Positions 1 to 11,929 are shown, counted from the stretch's first letter. The stretch is DNA of 64,000 nucleotides from Allodiplogaster sudhausi (GCA_945643635.1 CALZFC010000251.1:4756001-4820000), one strand, 5' to 3'. The notes: generated by a model not told the origin, from the sequence alone. A program made the numbers and translations.

Positions 1-512
1 TGCACGGTGCCTCGGCGGCCGAAAAATGCGCCATTTTGACAGACTCGCGCGCTTCATGTCAAAATATTGAAACAGGTGTATCGGAGTTTTTTAGTAAAAG
101 GCATTTAAATAGGGGTAAAAAAGTTCGCTCTTTCACGTGGTGCCTTCAGTTTTTTAACATGGGGGGTTTTTATGCCCCAAACGCACCACTCGAAATATTA
201 AGATGCCAAAATGAGGCATTTAATGAAAGATTTTTAAAAAGTGATTAACACGATTTTTGTGCGCCTTTCAATTTGGAATTGAATGAACAGTTCAAAATTA
301 ATATATCTCAACAACGAACAAAGTTATGATCATTTGAGTTTTTTCGGGTTTTCGGTGCATATCCATGGTAAACTGAAAAAAATAATTTTTGGAAAAAATG
401 TTTTTGAGGTCTTTTTAGGATGCCTCATAAGCCTTTAGAAGGAAAAGAAAATAAAAAAATAATTTTGTTCCCGACATGCCCCTGCTCGAGTCTCTCAGAT
501 TGGCTCTCTTAA
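1..512. mobile_element. TTAA foldback element, one arm (cut by window edge)
   Basis: This stretch matches 40502-41015 nearly base for base and, inverted, 39300-39810. It ends in GGCTCTCTTAA at 502-512, the same terminus as the complete element at 39300-41015, with the terminal TTAA at 509-512. It is therefore the right arm of another copy of that family. The apparent 70-aa ORF inside it recurs in the other copies and has no recognisable domain, so I read it as non-coding. The left arm lies outside the window. Confidence 0.8.
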
Positions 513-532
513 GCCTGTCTCCTTGAAGTGTG

Positions 533-856
533 GTTGCTTTGTTTGAGAGAGAGATATAGATTTAGAGAGTGACGTCATTTAGTTACATGTATGTATGTTA
601 GTCATTGTGATTACGAAATGTGGGCGGAGCTTAATTACGGGTTGCTTTGTTTGAGAGAGAGATATAGATTTAGAGAGTGACGTCATTTAGTTACATGTAT
701 GCATGTGAGTCATTGTGATTATGAAATGTGGGCGGAGCTTAATTACGGGTTGCTTTGTTTGAGAGAGAGATATAGATTTACAGAGTGACGTCATTTAGTT
801 ACATGTATGCATGTGAGTCATTGTGATTATGAAATGTGGGCGGAGCTTAATTACGT
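533..856. repeat. 108-bp tandem repeat, three copies
   Basis: Three head-to-tail copies start at 533, 641 and 749, a 108-bp period, with only a few substitutions between them. Each copy carries TGACGTCA (a perfect cAMP-response-element core), a short GAGAGAGAGATATAG tract and GTGGGCGGAGC (GC-box-like). The array is followed by short ACGTTA steps and two copies of GTTAGGGGCGGGGCTTATTT at about 876-916. It lies about 300 bp before the first coding exon of the RRM gene, so it could act as a promoter or enhancer; that role is inference only. Between 921 and 1197 I see nothing else. Confidence 0.85.
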
Positions 857-1197
857 TACGTTACGTTACGATACGTTAGGGGCGGGGCTTATTTACGTTA
901 GGGGCGGGGCTTATTTACGCTAGGGGCGATGTTTGTACGGAACACAAACTGTAATCACAAACTACAATGATCACAACACAAAGCACAAAGATCAGATTTA
1001 GGTCACCACGACACCCACTATCATCATAGCATTTCTTTAAAAAATCACTGTCATATCGCAAGCTACCCATAATGAAACCAATTGTATGCTGGATCATGCG
1101 AGAGTTTCATATTGATAGTTAGATGGTCTTTGGTTCTAGCGAGTAAGATTCACAGGGCGGTTTAATATTTCACTTAAAATAATTATTTATTTCAGCC

Positions 1198-4100
1198 ATG
1201 AACTTGATGGTCTCCAATCTCGATCGATCGATTGACAAGGACGATATCAGGCGAAGATTTTCCGCCTATGGTCCAGTTGTATCTGTTTACGTCAGTGTTT
1301 TGACTTTATATTACCTTTCTAACATTTAATCTTGTTCAGATTCATCTGACCAAATTTATCAATTTATTATTAATGTAAACGACTGTTAGTCATGGTCGTT
1401 CTTTAGCATATACCGCCAAAGCTCCCCATTCAGCAAGTGCGGTGGTTCCTCTGAGATGCACCCTCCTCAGTGCACACTGGTAATGGGCCTTGCCAGCCCT
1501 TGGGACCTGATCCACCCCATATCCGGGTTACGCTTCACCCGAGCAGAGGACCACCGTGGCTACTGTATCCCTCCCCCTCCCCCTCTTTTGCTGCTAGGAC
1601 TGAATTAACATTTGTCCTCATTTTGATATCATTGTGTCGTCACATCCTTTAAAGATGTAGATAAACAATTAAACAACAATTAAAGCCGGGATTCGACAGC
1701 AGTTTAGCCTTCGTCAAGTTCCACAACCGTTCTGATGGCGAGCGGGCAATGGAGGATCTTGACGGAGAATACCTTAATGACATAGGGTATAAGTATTGGG
1801 TCCTTAGTTTTCATCCAATTAAAAAATTGTGTTTTTTATTCAAAGAAAATGATAAATCAGATTAATCTATCCACTTTCATTCTATTTACCAATATTTGAA
1901 GTAAGTGATAATTTTGAAACTATTATTATTATTATGAAACACTCCTAACTAGGATTATATTTAGGAGAATACGAGTCAAGGAAGCGCCTGTGCGAAATGA
2001 TCACGCGGTTATGCACACTGGTTCAGACGTAATAAAAATAACCCTTTCAAAAATTGCTTTCTAGGACTTTGCATACTCTGCACATTTGTCTCATAATTTC
2101 ATATAATATTCGAAGCAGGACGATTTATAACAGATATCATGATGATTGAAAAATTTAATGACCTTTTAATTCAGGCATTTTACTCGTTCCGTTTCGCTGC
2201 AATGGAAAGTACGAATAGCTCGAACGAGAATGGGAATAGGACACTCTTCTTGCGAAATCTCGATGCGCGCATCACAAAGGTACGGAACTGTATTCTGCAA
2301 TTATACTGTAGGCTTGTATACCTTTCCGCCATGTTATTTTCAAACTTACATTTGCTCTCCCTTCTTCTTACCGTCTTTAATTGTTTAATTCTGTTGCTCT
2401 ATCGTTCTCATCTCCTATTCCGTCTCATAATGTCTCTCCATAGGATATGCTCACGGATATCTTCTCGACATACGGTTGTGTTCGTAACTGCATCATTTAC
2501 ACTGACGATTCATCGGGTAGAGGTAAATCGAAAGGACAAGGACTTGTTACCTTCGACAGTGAACTACACGCTTTATTTGTGCGGATTTGTTATGAGTTTA
2601 TTGCTTCCACCCGTTAGAAAAAATTACTTCGACGCTTGTGGTGTAAATAAATTTTCTATAATCTTTTTTTTAAAATTTTTAAGCAAAATTTGTGCCATCC
2701 AGATTTCATCCTTATGTTTTATATTTTCTCTAAATTGTTTTAGTAATCTCAAACTTGCCGTGTTATTAGTGTGTATGCTTCAGGCTTTTTCCGCCCTCGA
2801 TGGTAAAGCATTGCCGGGATTCACCAAGAAGATACACATCGAGCCGTTTCTCAAAAAGGAAGATCGCGAGAAGAATCAGTCCGGCTTACCTGTTTGTCCT
2901 TTTTTTTTGTTAAATCTCATTCCTTTCAATTTTATTTTGTCTAAATTAATTAGTAGTTATTTCTTCCATTTGGGATAACATTTCTGTATGAGAATAGAAT
3001 AGAATAGAATAGAATATGAAATGATTAACTTAATTTTGCAATTGTTTGAGGAAACATCGAGCATAGGGTTCGATCCCGGAAGGACACTCTACGTCGGAAA
3101 TATTGACGCATGTGTCACTGAGGTTAATTGAAATTAATTTTTTTGTGAAATCGAGAAAGAAATTCAAAGTAAATTATATACGGTTTCCCATCTTTAATTC
3201 GAGGTATCTTTCTATGAGATATAAGAAATAATGCTTAATTTACTTTTCCAGTCTCTATTGACTGCATACTTCGAACAATTCGGCGAAGTTCGAATGGTCA
3301 CAATGAAAGAAGAGGGCAAAGGGCAGAATACGGAGACTCGCTTTGCTTTTGTAACTTTTGAAACGACGCGTGATGTTGAGAGGGTGAGATCAATTTACTT
3401 TATGCATTTTTTATTATTTAAATAAATTAGAAGATTAATAAGAGTATACAAAATTCTATTTTTTTCTCTTTCAAATCAGAGGAAGCAACTGCCGATCACA
3501 CCATTTTGAATTCACGAACTCAAATACTTGGCCCTTTTTCTGCATAGAGAGCGTGTAAAAATGGAGGATTGCTAATAACTACAGTAAACAAAATTTTACA
3601 TTTTGCGGGAGTGTTACTTTGTAAAAAGTAGAATGTAATTTTCTGTAATTGCATTTTAGACGAATGCAAATTGATCCGCGGGTAAATTTATTCATAAGGT
3701 TGCCTTAAATTACAGGCATTAGAGCAGAAAACTCATTTGCTGCCCGACTGTGCTCATTCGTTGATGGTTAGAAAGTTTATAAAGCCAGCCACGCCCATGT
3801 CCAAGCTGTCGCCGCAGATCTTAAAGGATTTTGCGGAAAAAACAGGCATGTTTTTTTTATCTAACTAATTGAGTGAAAAGTAATATTTCTAATGCATATA
3901 GAGCGTAAATGATAAGTATATTTATAAATTGTTAAAAAATTAGCTTATGAATATTAACAAATGATATTTAGCAACAATTAGCGCCAATTATTGCTGTACG
4001 AAATCTCGAAGAGAGCTGCAACGAGTTCTCGCTGAAGAAAATGTTTTCTGTCATTGGACCAATTGACTTCTGTCAGGTGAGGTGGAAGCAGTTATAGAGA

Positions 4101-7100
4101 GCAAGAGGGAAAGGGGGAGAGAGAGAAATAAGAAGAGAGAGAGAGAGAGAAGAGGGAGAGATAGGGACAGAGAGAAAGAGCGAGCAAGAGCGAGAGTGTT
4201 CATCCTTCAGATTGCCCGTGATCGCTCGACCGGCTTCATTCGTTTCCAGAATCCGCCCGACGCGTTCCGCTCTGTTATGGAGATGGACAACTCCATGTTC
4301 TGCGGCAGGTATCAGAAAACTCATTTATTGCCGGTGGTTTTGGCTTAAAACAAGTTTCCAATATACATTTTTCCTTTCGCTTGGAAGTGCAAAATGAGGT
4401 AGATGGCCACAAATTCGCGTTCGCGATATCGCGCACAATAAGACAACATTCGTGAAAGTATTTTTCACGAATAGACGAGCTGTTCATGTTGAATTTGAAA
4501 AAAATCCACTTTTAGCGTTTTAGAGTCTTCCTCTTGAATGAAGCGTGGTTATAAAGCAAGGGCTACCATGCAGAGAATATGTCTTTCTTACCACCCTTAC
4601 CGTACATGGCCAAAAAACGCTGCGCAGGCACTGAATCCAATTTCAACAGTTTAATCACTGTGAAAGATCTATGACCTTGTCGGTATTTACATACGATAAC
4701 TCTCTCGAAAGAGAATCTTCAGCTCTACAAACTGCCCAAGTAGAAAACTTATGGTAGAATGTCATAATAAGGACTCTTCTACAAAATCTTGAGGCGTCTG
4801 AGACTCTAAAAGGGAATATTTTCAAATTCTACTTGAGCAGTTTTCTAAAACAATATCTTTTCTATTTATGAGAAAAAAATAATGAATATTGCTTTATTGT
4901 GCGTGAAACTGTGAACGCGAATGTTCAGCCATCCTGGCAAATCTAACAGTGATCTCGAATCCTAAACCTCGCATAGCTCTCAAAAAGGCATTATCAGACT
5001 ACCCCATTATAATCGTTTCCTAGTGTTAAAAAATACTCAGAAAGAGCTTTTAAGCGTAAATGGAAAAGTCAAATTCAGAGAAATCGCCGTAAAGTTGGAC
5101 TGGAGTAGTATTCTGCCGTGCCTTAAGGCATGTACTGCAGTTCCTGAGCCTCCAACAATGGCAGAACCAGTGAGCAGTCTTCCGGAAATCAATAGTACAA
5201 TAGATATAATACAATGAAATTACTATTTCGCTCCATGCATATAGCGTAGTTCGTATTATGAATACCTATTTTTTCACTTGGCATTACGGTGATATGTACT
5301 TCAGAAATATACTGATTTAAATAAACAATAAGCAATAATTTCCAGGCAACTCAAGGTGAAGGGCTAAACTTGTCCATCAAGAATCTTGACGAGAGCTGCA
5401 ATGAGGCGATGTTACTTGCTGCCTTCTCGCGTTTCGGTCAAGTGTCTTCGTGCAAGGTGTTCATTTTTTTCTAAATTAATTTATTGAATTCAAGTTTATT
5501 TAACTTTATTATTAATAAAGGAAACTATTTGAACCTAAACTGGTGAACTTGCACAGATACTTCGTGATAAGGAAGGCAAGTCGCACGGAGCAGCTTTTGT
5601 CAACTTTTCTAATGCCGAGGACGGTCGGCATGCTTTGAGCGAGATGAATGGATATAATATTGGGAAAACGTAAGAAGTTTTTAGTAATCGACTAGCAATC
5701 GACCGTCAAGGAAAAGATGGGCTTAGAATAATAATTATGTTGTCATATTCTTTTTTACTTCAGAAAATGAGCATATTCGTGCCCCGTGCAAAGATGAGCC
5801 GTCCTCGTCCTTCCCAATCCCCACCCGTGCCAATCTTTGACAAGACTAGGCCGCCGCCACAAATTCCGCCGATCTGCAACCATCCGGCCACTCCCATTTC
5901 AAGTCCTCCGCCACAGTGCTCAAACGGCTTTGCAGAACAACAAGCACAACATTATGTGGGCATTTTTTAAAAAAACTAAGTGTGAATGAACTTTCTTCTA
6001 AGAGAATGTAAAGCTTGAAAAGCTGGATTTAAAAAAAAGTAAGAAATAACACATTTTGTTTACTAATATTAAGTACGGTGATCTTCAGCAACAGTCGGAG
6101 CCAGTGATTGCAGTGCAGAATCTCGGAGAGAACTGCAACGAGTGCTCGCTAAGGGAAGCATTTTCTCTTTTTGGACCAATTGATTTCTGTCAGGTGAGGT
6201 GGGAGAAGTGCCGGCGAGCGAGATGGAGAAAGAAAAAGAGAAAGAGACAGAGAGAGAGAGAGAGAGGCGGGCAGAGAGAAAGGGCGAGCACGAGCACGAG
6301 ATAGAGAGCTCTCTTCCAAGCAATAGGCTTATTCTTTGAGATTGCCCATGATCGCTCTACTGGCTACATTCGTTTCCAGCGTCCGCCTGACGCGGTCCGC
6401 GCTGTAATGGAGATGAACAACTCCATCTTCTGTGGCAGGTATAAGAACATTGATTGACAGTTCTCTTCCTGTGATCTCTGGCTCAGAACATGTTTTTATT
6501 TAAATTTTTTAAACTATAGGAATATTGTATGAATCGGAATATACATACAAAGGTAAAAACTTCAGAGAAATAGCCATAAAGTGGGACAATCTGCCGTGCA
6601 TGCCCCGAACTTCTGAATCTGCACAGGCTCCTCCAGATCCAGGAAGCAGTCATACGGAGGTACGTTAATGGGTTTAATCAGTGGTGCCATAGAGAAAAAA
6701 ACAGTGAGCGTGAAGAAATATATGTATGTACATATTGCTATTATAAATTAGTAAAACTTTTTTATTAAATTAATTTTAAAGTACCAACCATGCTTTTTAT
6801 ATGATTGTAATGTAATGTTGATGTCTTAATTGTTGTCAACGGGTTTACACTCTAATTGGTTGATCCCTATCCCGCAACGAAGTTTACGTTCGGCCAATAG
6901 GGCCATATGTTATATACATATAACATCTCTATGCTCATCCCACAATCGGCCATATCCAACGATAAATTGATAAACCAATAACTTTACTGACTACGCACCA
7001 ATTTCTTGATTTAAAAGAACTATAAGCAACAATTTTCAGCCACCCCAAGGTGAAGGGCTCAACTTGTTCGGCAAGAACCTTGACGAGAGCTGCAATGAGG

Positions 7101-9633
7101 CGATTTTACTTGCTGCATTCTCGCGTATCAGTCAAGTGTCTAATTGCAAGGTATGCATTTCTTTTAAAGTCAATTTATTGATATCTTACGTTGACTTAAC
7201 GTTATTTTCTTTTAAAGATGTTCGTTTAAAGGAGGTATCCGGGGAATAATTAACCTATGTTTTGTTCTATGTGGATAAGTTCATCTTGGCGTAAAACAAA
7301 CATCCAGAAAGTTTGAACTATTTTCTTTCATTACATTCTGAGCAATGGTAACGTGAAAACTGGCGAGTAGAGATTTAGCTACAGTAGGTCATAGCCGCCC
7401 TACTATTTCACATGCTCTTTCGACCGAGCGACAGGCAACTTTATGAGCGCGCACATTCAAACTCGTTCTCTAGCGCAACTGTATAATTAATTATTCGCCG
7501 GATTCTTCCTTTAAGAGAGCATGTCAGTAAGCTGCGAGCGCGGCCTGCCCCGGGAAAATTGTTTTCGAATTCGTTAACAAAAAACATTTTTCTTATACAA
7601 CTCGACACGCTCTATTCAATGAGCCTAATTTCATCATCATCCGATTTTTTCCCTTCGGGATACACTACCGTAACCCTGAAAATTCATTGAGCCTTAACTT
7701 CATCCAAAACCTGTTTTGTGAAACCATGTACAAATCATTCAATAGCATTTCGAAAGCGCTTCAAATTTCATCAAGGAACATGTTTTGTTAAGATTTCATT
7801 TTGATCAAGAAAATTGGCTTTAAATAATCTGAAGGGTAATCACACCACTTTATGGCCATTTCTCCACACTGGGACCTAGATAGAAAGAAAGAGCGTGAAA
7901 TTTGCTACAAAATAAGCACCTTTCAAAAAAAAATTAAAGCGTACGATGTCTTCGATATCACGCGAAAAATGCGCGGGAGTCGGTCAAAATGGCGCATTTT
8001 CGGTCGCCGAGGCACAGTACATGCGAATTCATTGGTCCATAACTACGCTCAATCTCAATATTACAAAATCGTAAATATATCATCTAAGAGCTCTCATGGA
8101 GATCTTCAAATGCTACATACATACTGTTTTGAAAAGTTTGGATTTATATAGGAAATTTCGTTTTGTATGATAAGAAGGCTTAAAAAACTACTTCAGATAC
8201 ATTTCCACATGCCCAAACATACATCATAAGAAAGAGGATGAAATTTGGTACAAGACGAAAAAAGTATTAAATCAATTTTTTAAATCTATTAGTTATTATT
8301 AATTATTTAATTAGGCAACAAGGATTTATTGTAATAGTTCTTTCCCTGGAAAATGCATATAAAATGTGTTATTTGAAAAGTGCTTTTGCACAGGTTGCTA
8401 TTTTTACTCTCATATCTCTTTTTTTTATATTTCGGAGAAAAATCGATTCGTTAGGACTCAAAATCAGAATTTTGAAATAAGTTTTATAAATTCTAATGTG
8501 CGATTATTAATGCGGAAAAGGAAGATAAAATATTGTAGGGAAGTGTCAAGATCGTCGTGAATAATCTCGATCGACGCATTGACGACGACGCGCTTCTCTC
8601 CATCTTTTCGTACCACGGCAAACTTCGCTGGGCCAAGGTTGGCAACGTTTTTTCAAGGAAGTGCAGGATGACAATAAATTACAACACAACAGCATATTTC
8701 ATAATAAAAAAAACAATTTGAATTTTGAATCCGGAAACTTTATCGTATTATTGTGAAAAGTTGTATATATATTTTTCTATTTCCAGGTGGATCGCAACCC
8801 GAATGGATGTTCGAAGGGCTGTGGTCTGTTTTGAGAAGAAGGAAGACGGAGAACGGGCCCTGGCCGCCCTTCACTTCCGCCGCATCCACGAACTCAACAT
8901 TATGCTGCGTCATGGAAGAGGTTTGACGATCGAGCACTTTGTTTGCCCTCATTCAATTTATCCAAATTATTCATATTTATTCGTTTTAATTGTCGTTCAA
9001 CATTCCAAAAAAGATTTTATTCGTTTGATGCAGCCGACTAGAAAGAATATTCTCTTACAGGAGCCTTTTGACGTCGCGAAAACAATTGACGGCGCTTTGT
9101 GTAAGTTGTTGGATTCGCATCTAGTATAATTTTTTTATTGTTAATAACGGTTATGTGTAAGCACAAATTATTTTAAAAAACTATATTTAAGAAATTTTCT
9201 TTTAGGTAATAATTCGAAGCTCGAAGATCTGGACTGCCACTGCAAGAAGAATGTCGTCGGGGTGCTACTTCAATGTGGATGTGCCGTCTGCACAAGGTTT
9301 TCTAAAGGATTTATTTAATTTCTTAAAAATTTTAATTCGGTTTTTATGGTTGTTCTTTTATTCGACTTGGTTTTCTGTGGGGGGGGGTGTCATTTGTCTC
9401 GGCTTATAGACTCTCAAACGGAAGTTAATTATGCGATATGTTTGTTCGCGCAGTTGTGCGAAGAAAATATCTTATCTGATCCCCGGGAAAGCTGGGGAAA
9501 ACAAGTATTTTTATTGTAAAAAAAAATTAAAAATCGATTTTCATCGAAAATCAATTTTAGGTGCTCTGACTTCATCAAGAATTGTGCGTGGTGTGGAGAT
9601 GAAATCTCGAATCGAGTCCCCATTAGCGTTTGA
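1198..9633 (+). CDS. Multi-RRM PABP-like protein with C-terminal RING-like domain
   Basis: An RNA-binding protein assembled from about 20 exons. The ATG at 1198 follows TTTCAGCC, which could be a trans-splice or intron acceptor. RRM1 starts LMVSNLD (1204); RRM2 has TLFLRNLD (2249) and RNP1 KSKGQGLVTF (2527-2556); RRM3 has TLYVGNID (3088) and RFAFVTF (3340); RRM4 spans 3974-4311; RRM5 has NLSIKNLDES (5369) and KSHGAAFVNF (5579). RRM4 and the first half of RRM5 then recur at 6090-7150. A last RRM (8538-8930) joins a RING-like end (9208-9633): C-x-C, then QCGCAVCTRC, then CAWC. Spacing of RRM1-3 resembles poly(A)-binding protein. Phase-0 joins CCA|GCA (5169/5345) and GAG|CCA (6660/7041) favour one gene over several. 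Oddities are a missing second half of the duplicated RRM5 and a frameshift near 8835. It could still be two or three adjacent genes. Confidence 0.6.
1436..1560. ncRNA. Candidate structured RNA in intron 1 (unknown class)
   Basis: A GC-rich island inside an AT-rich intron. GGTGGTTCCTCTG (1441-1453) pairs with CAGAGGACCACC (1544-1555), closing a long hairpin. Inside are TGCAC/GTGCA (1457-1461 and 1470-1474, an 8-nt loop) and CGGGT/ACCCG (1524-1528 and 1537-1541). A C-rich tail ending in CTCTTTT follows (1567-1588). I compared it with U1, U2, U4, U5, U6, 5S and SRP RNA from memory and found no convincing match, and no tRNA boxes. It could be a snoRNA-like or pol III RNA, or simply a degenerate inverted repeat. 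Confidence 0.3.
3971..7150 (+). repeat. Tandem duplication of the RRM4-RRM5 exon block
   Basis: Exons at 3971-4076 and 4219-4311 match 6090-6193 and 6342-6438, and the exon at 5345-5456 matches 7041-7150. The protein pairs are close: ESCNEFSL versus ENCNECSL, GPIDFCQ in both, and GEGLN with NLDESCNEA in both. Even the intron with a GA-rich tract after GTGAGGTGG is shared. The first copy is longer, partly because an inverted-repeat element sits in it at 4395-4938. The second copy breaks off after VSNCK, just before the TTAA half-element at 7511. The duplication looks recent and partly eroded. Confidence 0.8.
4395..4938. mobile_element. Inverted-repeat (MITE-like) element in an RRM-gene intron
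   Basis: The two ends are imperfect inverted repeats of about 50 bp. ATTCGCGTTCGCG with GCGCACAATAA near 4411-4441 pairs with TTATTGTGCG and GAACGCGAATG near 4893-4923. A second inner pair is TTTTAGAGTC (4518) against GACTCTAAAA (4801). No ORF of note lies inside. The equivalent intron of the downstream duplicate lacks it, so it inserted after the duplication or was lost from one copy. Confidence 0.6.
7511..8275. mobile_element. TTAA foldback element, single arm
   Basis: It begins TTAAGAGAGCATGTCAGTAA (7511-7530), the terminus of the 14.6-kb and 60-kb elements, and follows their left arm through conserved blocks such as CATCTAAGAGCTCTCA (8082) and AAGAAAGAGGATGAAATTTG (8230). The second arm is missing, so this is a half element or deletion derivative. 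It lies exactly where the duplicated RRM5 exon series is interrupted. Confidence 0.65.
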
Positions 9634-10382
9634 TATCTTGTTTTTTTATTTAAACATTTTTGTTGGTTTGATTTACTTCCTCGAAATCCTTGCCTTTACC
9701 AATTCTTTATAGCTGTATAGATAGCTAGAAAAGACGTCAGATTTCCGTCTTTCATTTAATAATTGAACAGCAACCATATATTTAGTGTATAGGTCTTGGC
9801 AATCTCTATCATTTGCAGTCTATCATATCATTTATTCTTTTTTGTTTTACTACAAAACAAATACTACTGATAATGCCGTTGTCTTTTCATCTTGTGAAAT
9901 TATCATTGCAAAAAACAAATTATCTTCTTTGCCACCTACGATGGCGCTATTCATGTCTTAATATATGTACATACTTATGCGTCGCAAACAATGGATAATA
10001 GTTACTTCACTATATTGCTTTGTTGTATTGCAGCAGAAACAAGACAAAAGCACGAGTCTTGAGCTCTCACGAATTGTATGAAGACAGTGGGAAACGAGCG
10101 AATGAGAGAGAAAGAAAGGAATTGGGGTTACGTTATACGGAACAATGACCGGTCTACTATCAGGTTTACTATCAATTGCCTTCTTCTCTCTGTCTCTCTG
10201 TCTCTCTTTCTCTCTCCCCCTTTCTCTCTGCTCCACGCATTCTCGTGCGAGCTTATTTGTCCGAACAAACAAGCGCATTTGAAGCCCAGTGATAGAATGG
10301 CTTGTCACATATAACAAGCCGCGCGGCGAGAGGTCGTCCCGCACGTTCTCGCTCAGTTGAAAGATTTGCAAACACATCAAGT
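9634..10382. other. Intergenic stretch with a CT-rich tract
   Basis: No exon is recognisable on either strand between the RRM gene stop and the next ATG. A CT tract lies at 10185-10230. A 226-aa minus-strand ORF crosses this region, but it is partly encoded by the microsatellite and runs antisense over the next gene's signal-peptide exon, so I treat it as spurious. Confidence 0.5.
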
Positions 10383-11378
10383 ATGCCTCGAAGCTGGCTG
10401 CTGCTTCTGCTGGCTCTTCCTCCTCTCCACGCTGCCATTTCCAATAAGTATGCGGGCGTCTCCAAGAGTGCGGACAGCGGCTATCGGCTGACAACCGCGT
10501 ACCCGCCGACCGAGTTTCCGTCGACTTGGCATCCCTACCCGATCTCGGTGGTGATGTGTCCGCTAGGCATGAAGATGATGGCTGTAATGGCGCCCTATCC
10601 GTTCGACTGGCCACGCTCGCCAGTGCCCACCAATGCAACGAGTAAGAATAAGAATTTAAAGTTTTTTTTAAATCTTTCTCCTTAATTATTCTTATTTCAT
10701 TGTTTATGCATAGAAATATCCAAAAAAGAATTTTAAAAATGGAATAAATTTACTTCTTAAATATGTGCTAAACAGAGTCGCCTTACGTGACTGCGCCTGA
10801 AACGGAATCGGAGAGCATTCATGAGGTTGGCAAGAAGAAGAAGAAAAATAGTGTCGTAATTATGGTTATAACTATCCTCTTTTTATGCTCTAATTATCTA
10901 TTTCTTTAAAGAGGCCAAAAACTCATTTTTGAACTTGCGAATTTTTGCATAATACATACATACATACAAGGCCGAGAGAGTTTGTAATCTAGAAATATGA
11001 ATGTATGTATGCAGAATAGTAGGGAAAATTGAAATAGAGATTACGGTTGAGTGTCTTGTTCCTTTCAAGGTCGGCTGCACGCAGAACTGCCGAAGGCGGA
11101 CGACTTCGTCCACGACGACAACCACCACGACCGAAACGCCGCCGCTGCCGCCGCTCTGGGAGATCGAGTGGCCTCGTGCCTTCCATCTCAGCTGCCAGCC
11201 GAGATCAACGACCACAGAAGAGCCGACGACAGCCGAGGCATACAGGACAGAGGCATACAGCACGGCCGGCGAGTACACGACTGCTGAGGACAGCTACAGC
11301 AGCTCGAATGCTCCTACCGAAGGAGAAGGCATCGCCCGGCATCGGAGGAGGCATAGGAAGAGAAAGGGCGTTCATTGA
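10383..11378 (+). CDS. Secreted Thr-rich protein, 3 exons, unidentified
   Basis: Three exons (10383-10641, 10776-10825, 11070-11378) join in frame to give 205 aa. The chosen ATG opens a clear signal peptide, MPRSWLLLLLALPPLHAA. The mature part has SGYRLTTAYPPTEFP and few cysteines (VMCPLG, VGCTQNC, LSCQP). It then runs into Thr-rich tracts (TTSSTTTTTTTETPP, STTTEEPTTAEAY) that look like mucin-type O-glycosylation linkers, and ends in a strongly basic tail, RHRRRHRKRKGVH. I know of no family with this layout. It may be an extracellular matrix or cuticle-associated protein, but that is inference. The splice sites are conventional GT-AG with phases 1 and 0. Confidence 0.7.
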
Positions 11379-11929
11379 AAGATTCCGAGAGGCTCATTTC
11401 ACTGATAGTCTAGTTTATTACATTCGAATACATGCTATTCTTATATATATCTTATAAACATACATAGTTGCTGCATGATTATACCTCATTGAATGCGTAA
11501 CTCTCTAGGAGAAATCGCTAGGAAGTGTGTAACGACAATGTACATTGAGATAATGAAAGGAGAAAGTGATATGGATGGTATACCAAAATATGATCAAACA
11601 CCTGTTCAATGATGCGATCACTGATCCTTTTTATCTGTTCTCACGATCTCTGTCCTGTTTTCACGATTTTTTTAAATACTAGATGCATCCATGAAACAGC
11701 AACGCTGCGAACTCCTTGGAGATACCGTGTACTTGATTTTAACTTTCATTAAAAAAAAATGCTACAAATGAATTCAACATTTCCAAATCTGGTTCCGTCT
11801 TCTTCGTCTTTTTTATTAGCGAGGCTATTTATTATCCGTCGATGCGGTGAATTATGGTCGTATATACATACATATGTATGTATGTATGTATACATATGTT
11901 TGTTTTAAATAGTTTTTCCCCTGAATAAA
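11379..11929. other. Intergenic, 3' flank with (TATG)n
   Basis: AT-rich flank of two converging genes. It contains a TATG/CATA microsatellite (11868-11893) and no exon I can support. Confidence 0.5.

Noticed and set aside
533..856. CRISPR-like repeat array
   Set aside because: The units are contiguous, with no variable spacers, in a eukaryotic genome; it is a simple tandem repeat.
1400..1610. U1 snRNA-like gene on the minus strand
   Set aside because: Order of GGGC, GCCCATT and GTGCAC is faintly U1-like, but the 5' ACTTACCTG and the AUUGCACUCC loop are missing. Kept only as an unknown structured island.
2139..2978. Long 279-aa plus-strand open frame
   Set aside because: It runs through three RRM exons and their introns in mixed frames. 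The RRM2 motifs and good GT-AG sites show it is an accidental read-through.
3060..3090. GGTTCGATCCCGG, resembling a tRNA B box
   Set aside because: It is part of the RRM3 exon (FDPGRTLYVGN), with no A box or cloverleaf around it.
9958..10638. 226-aa minus-strand open frame
   Set aside because: It is partly encoded by a GA/CT tract and antisense to the signal-peptide exon of a better supported gene.
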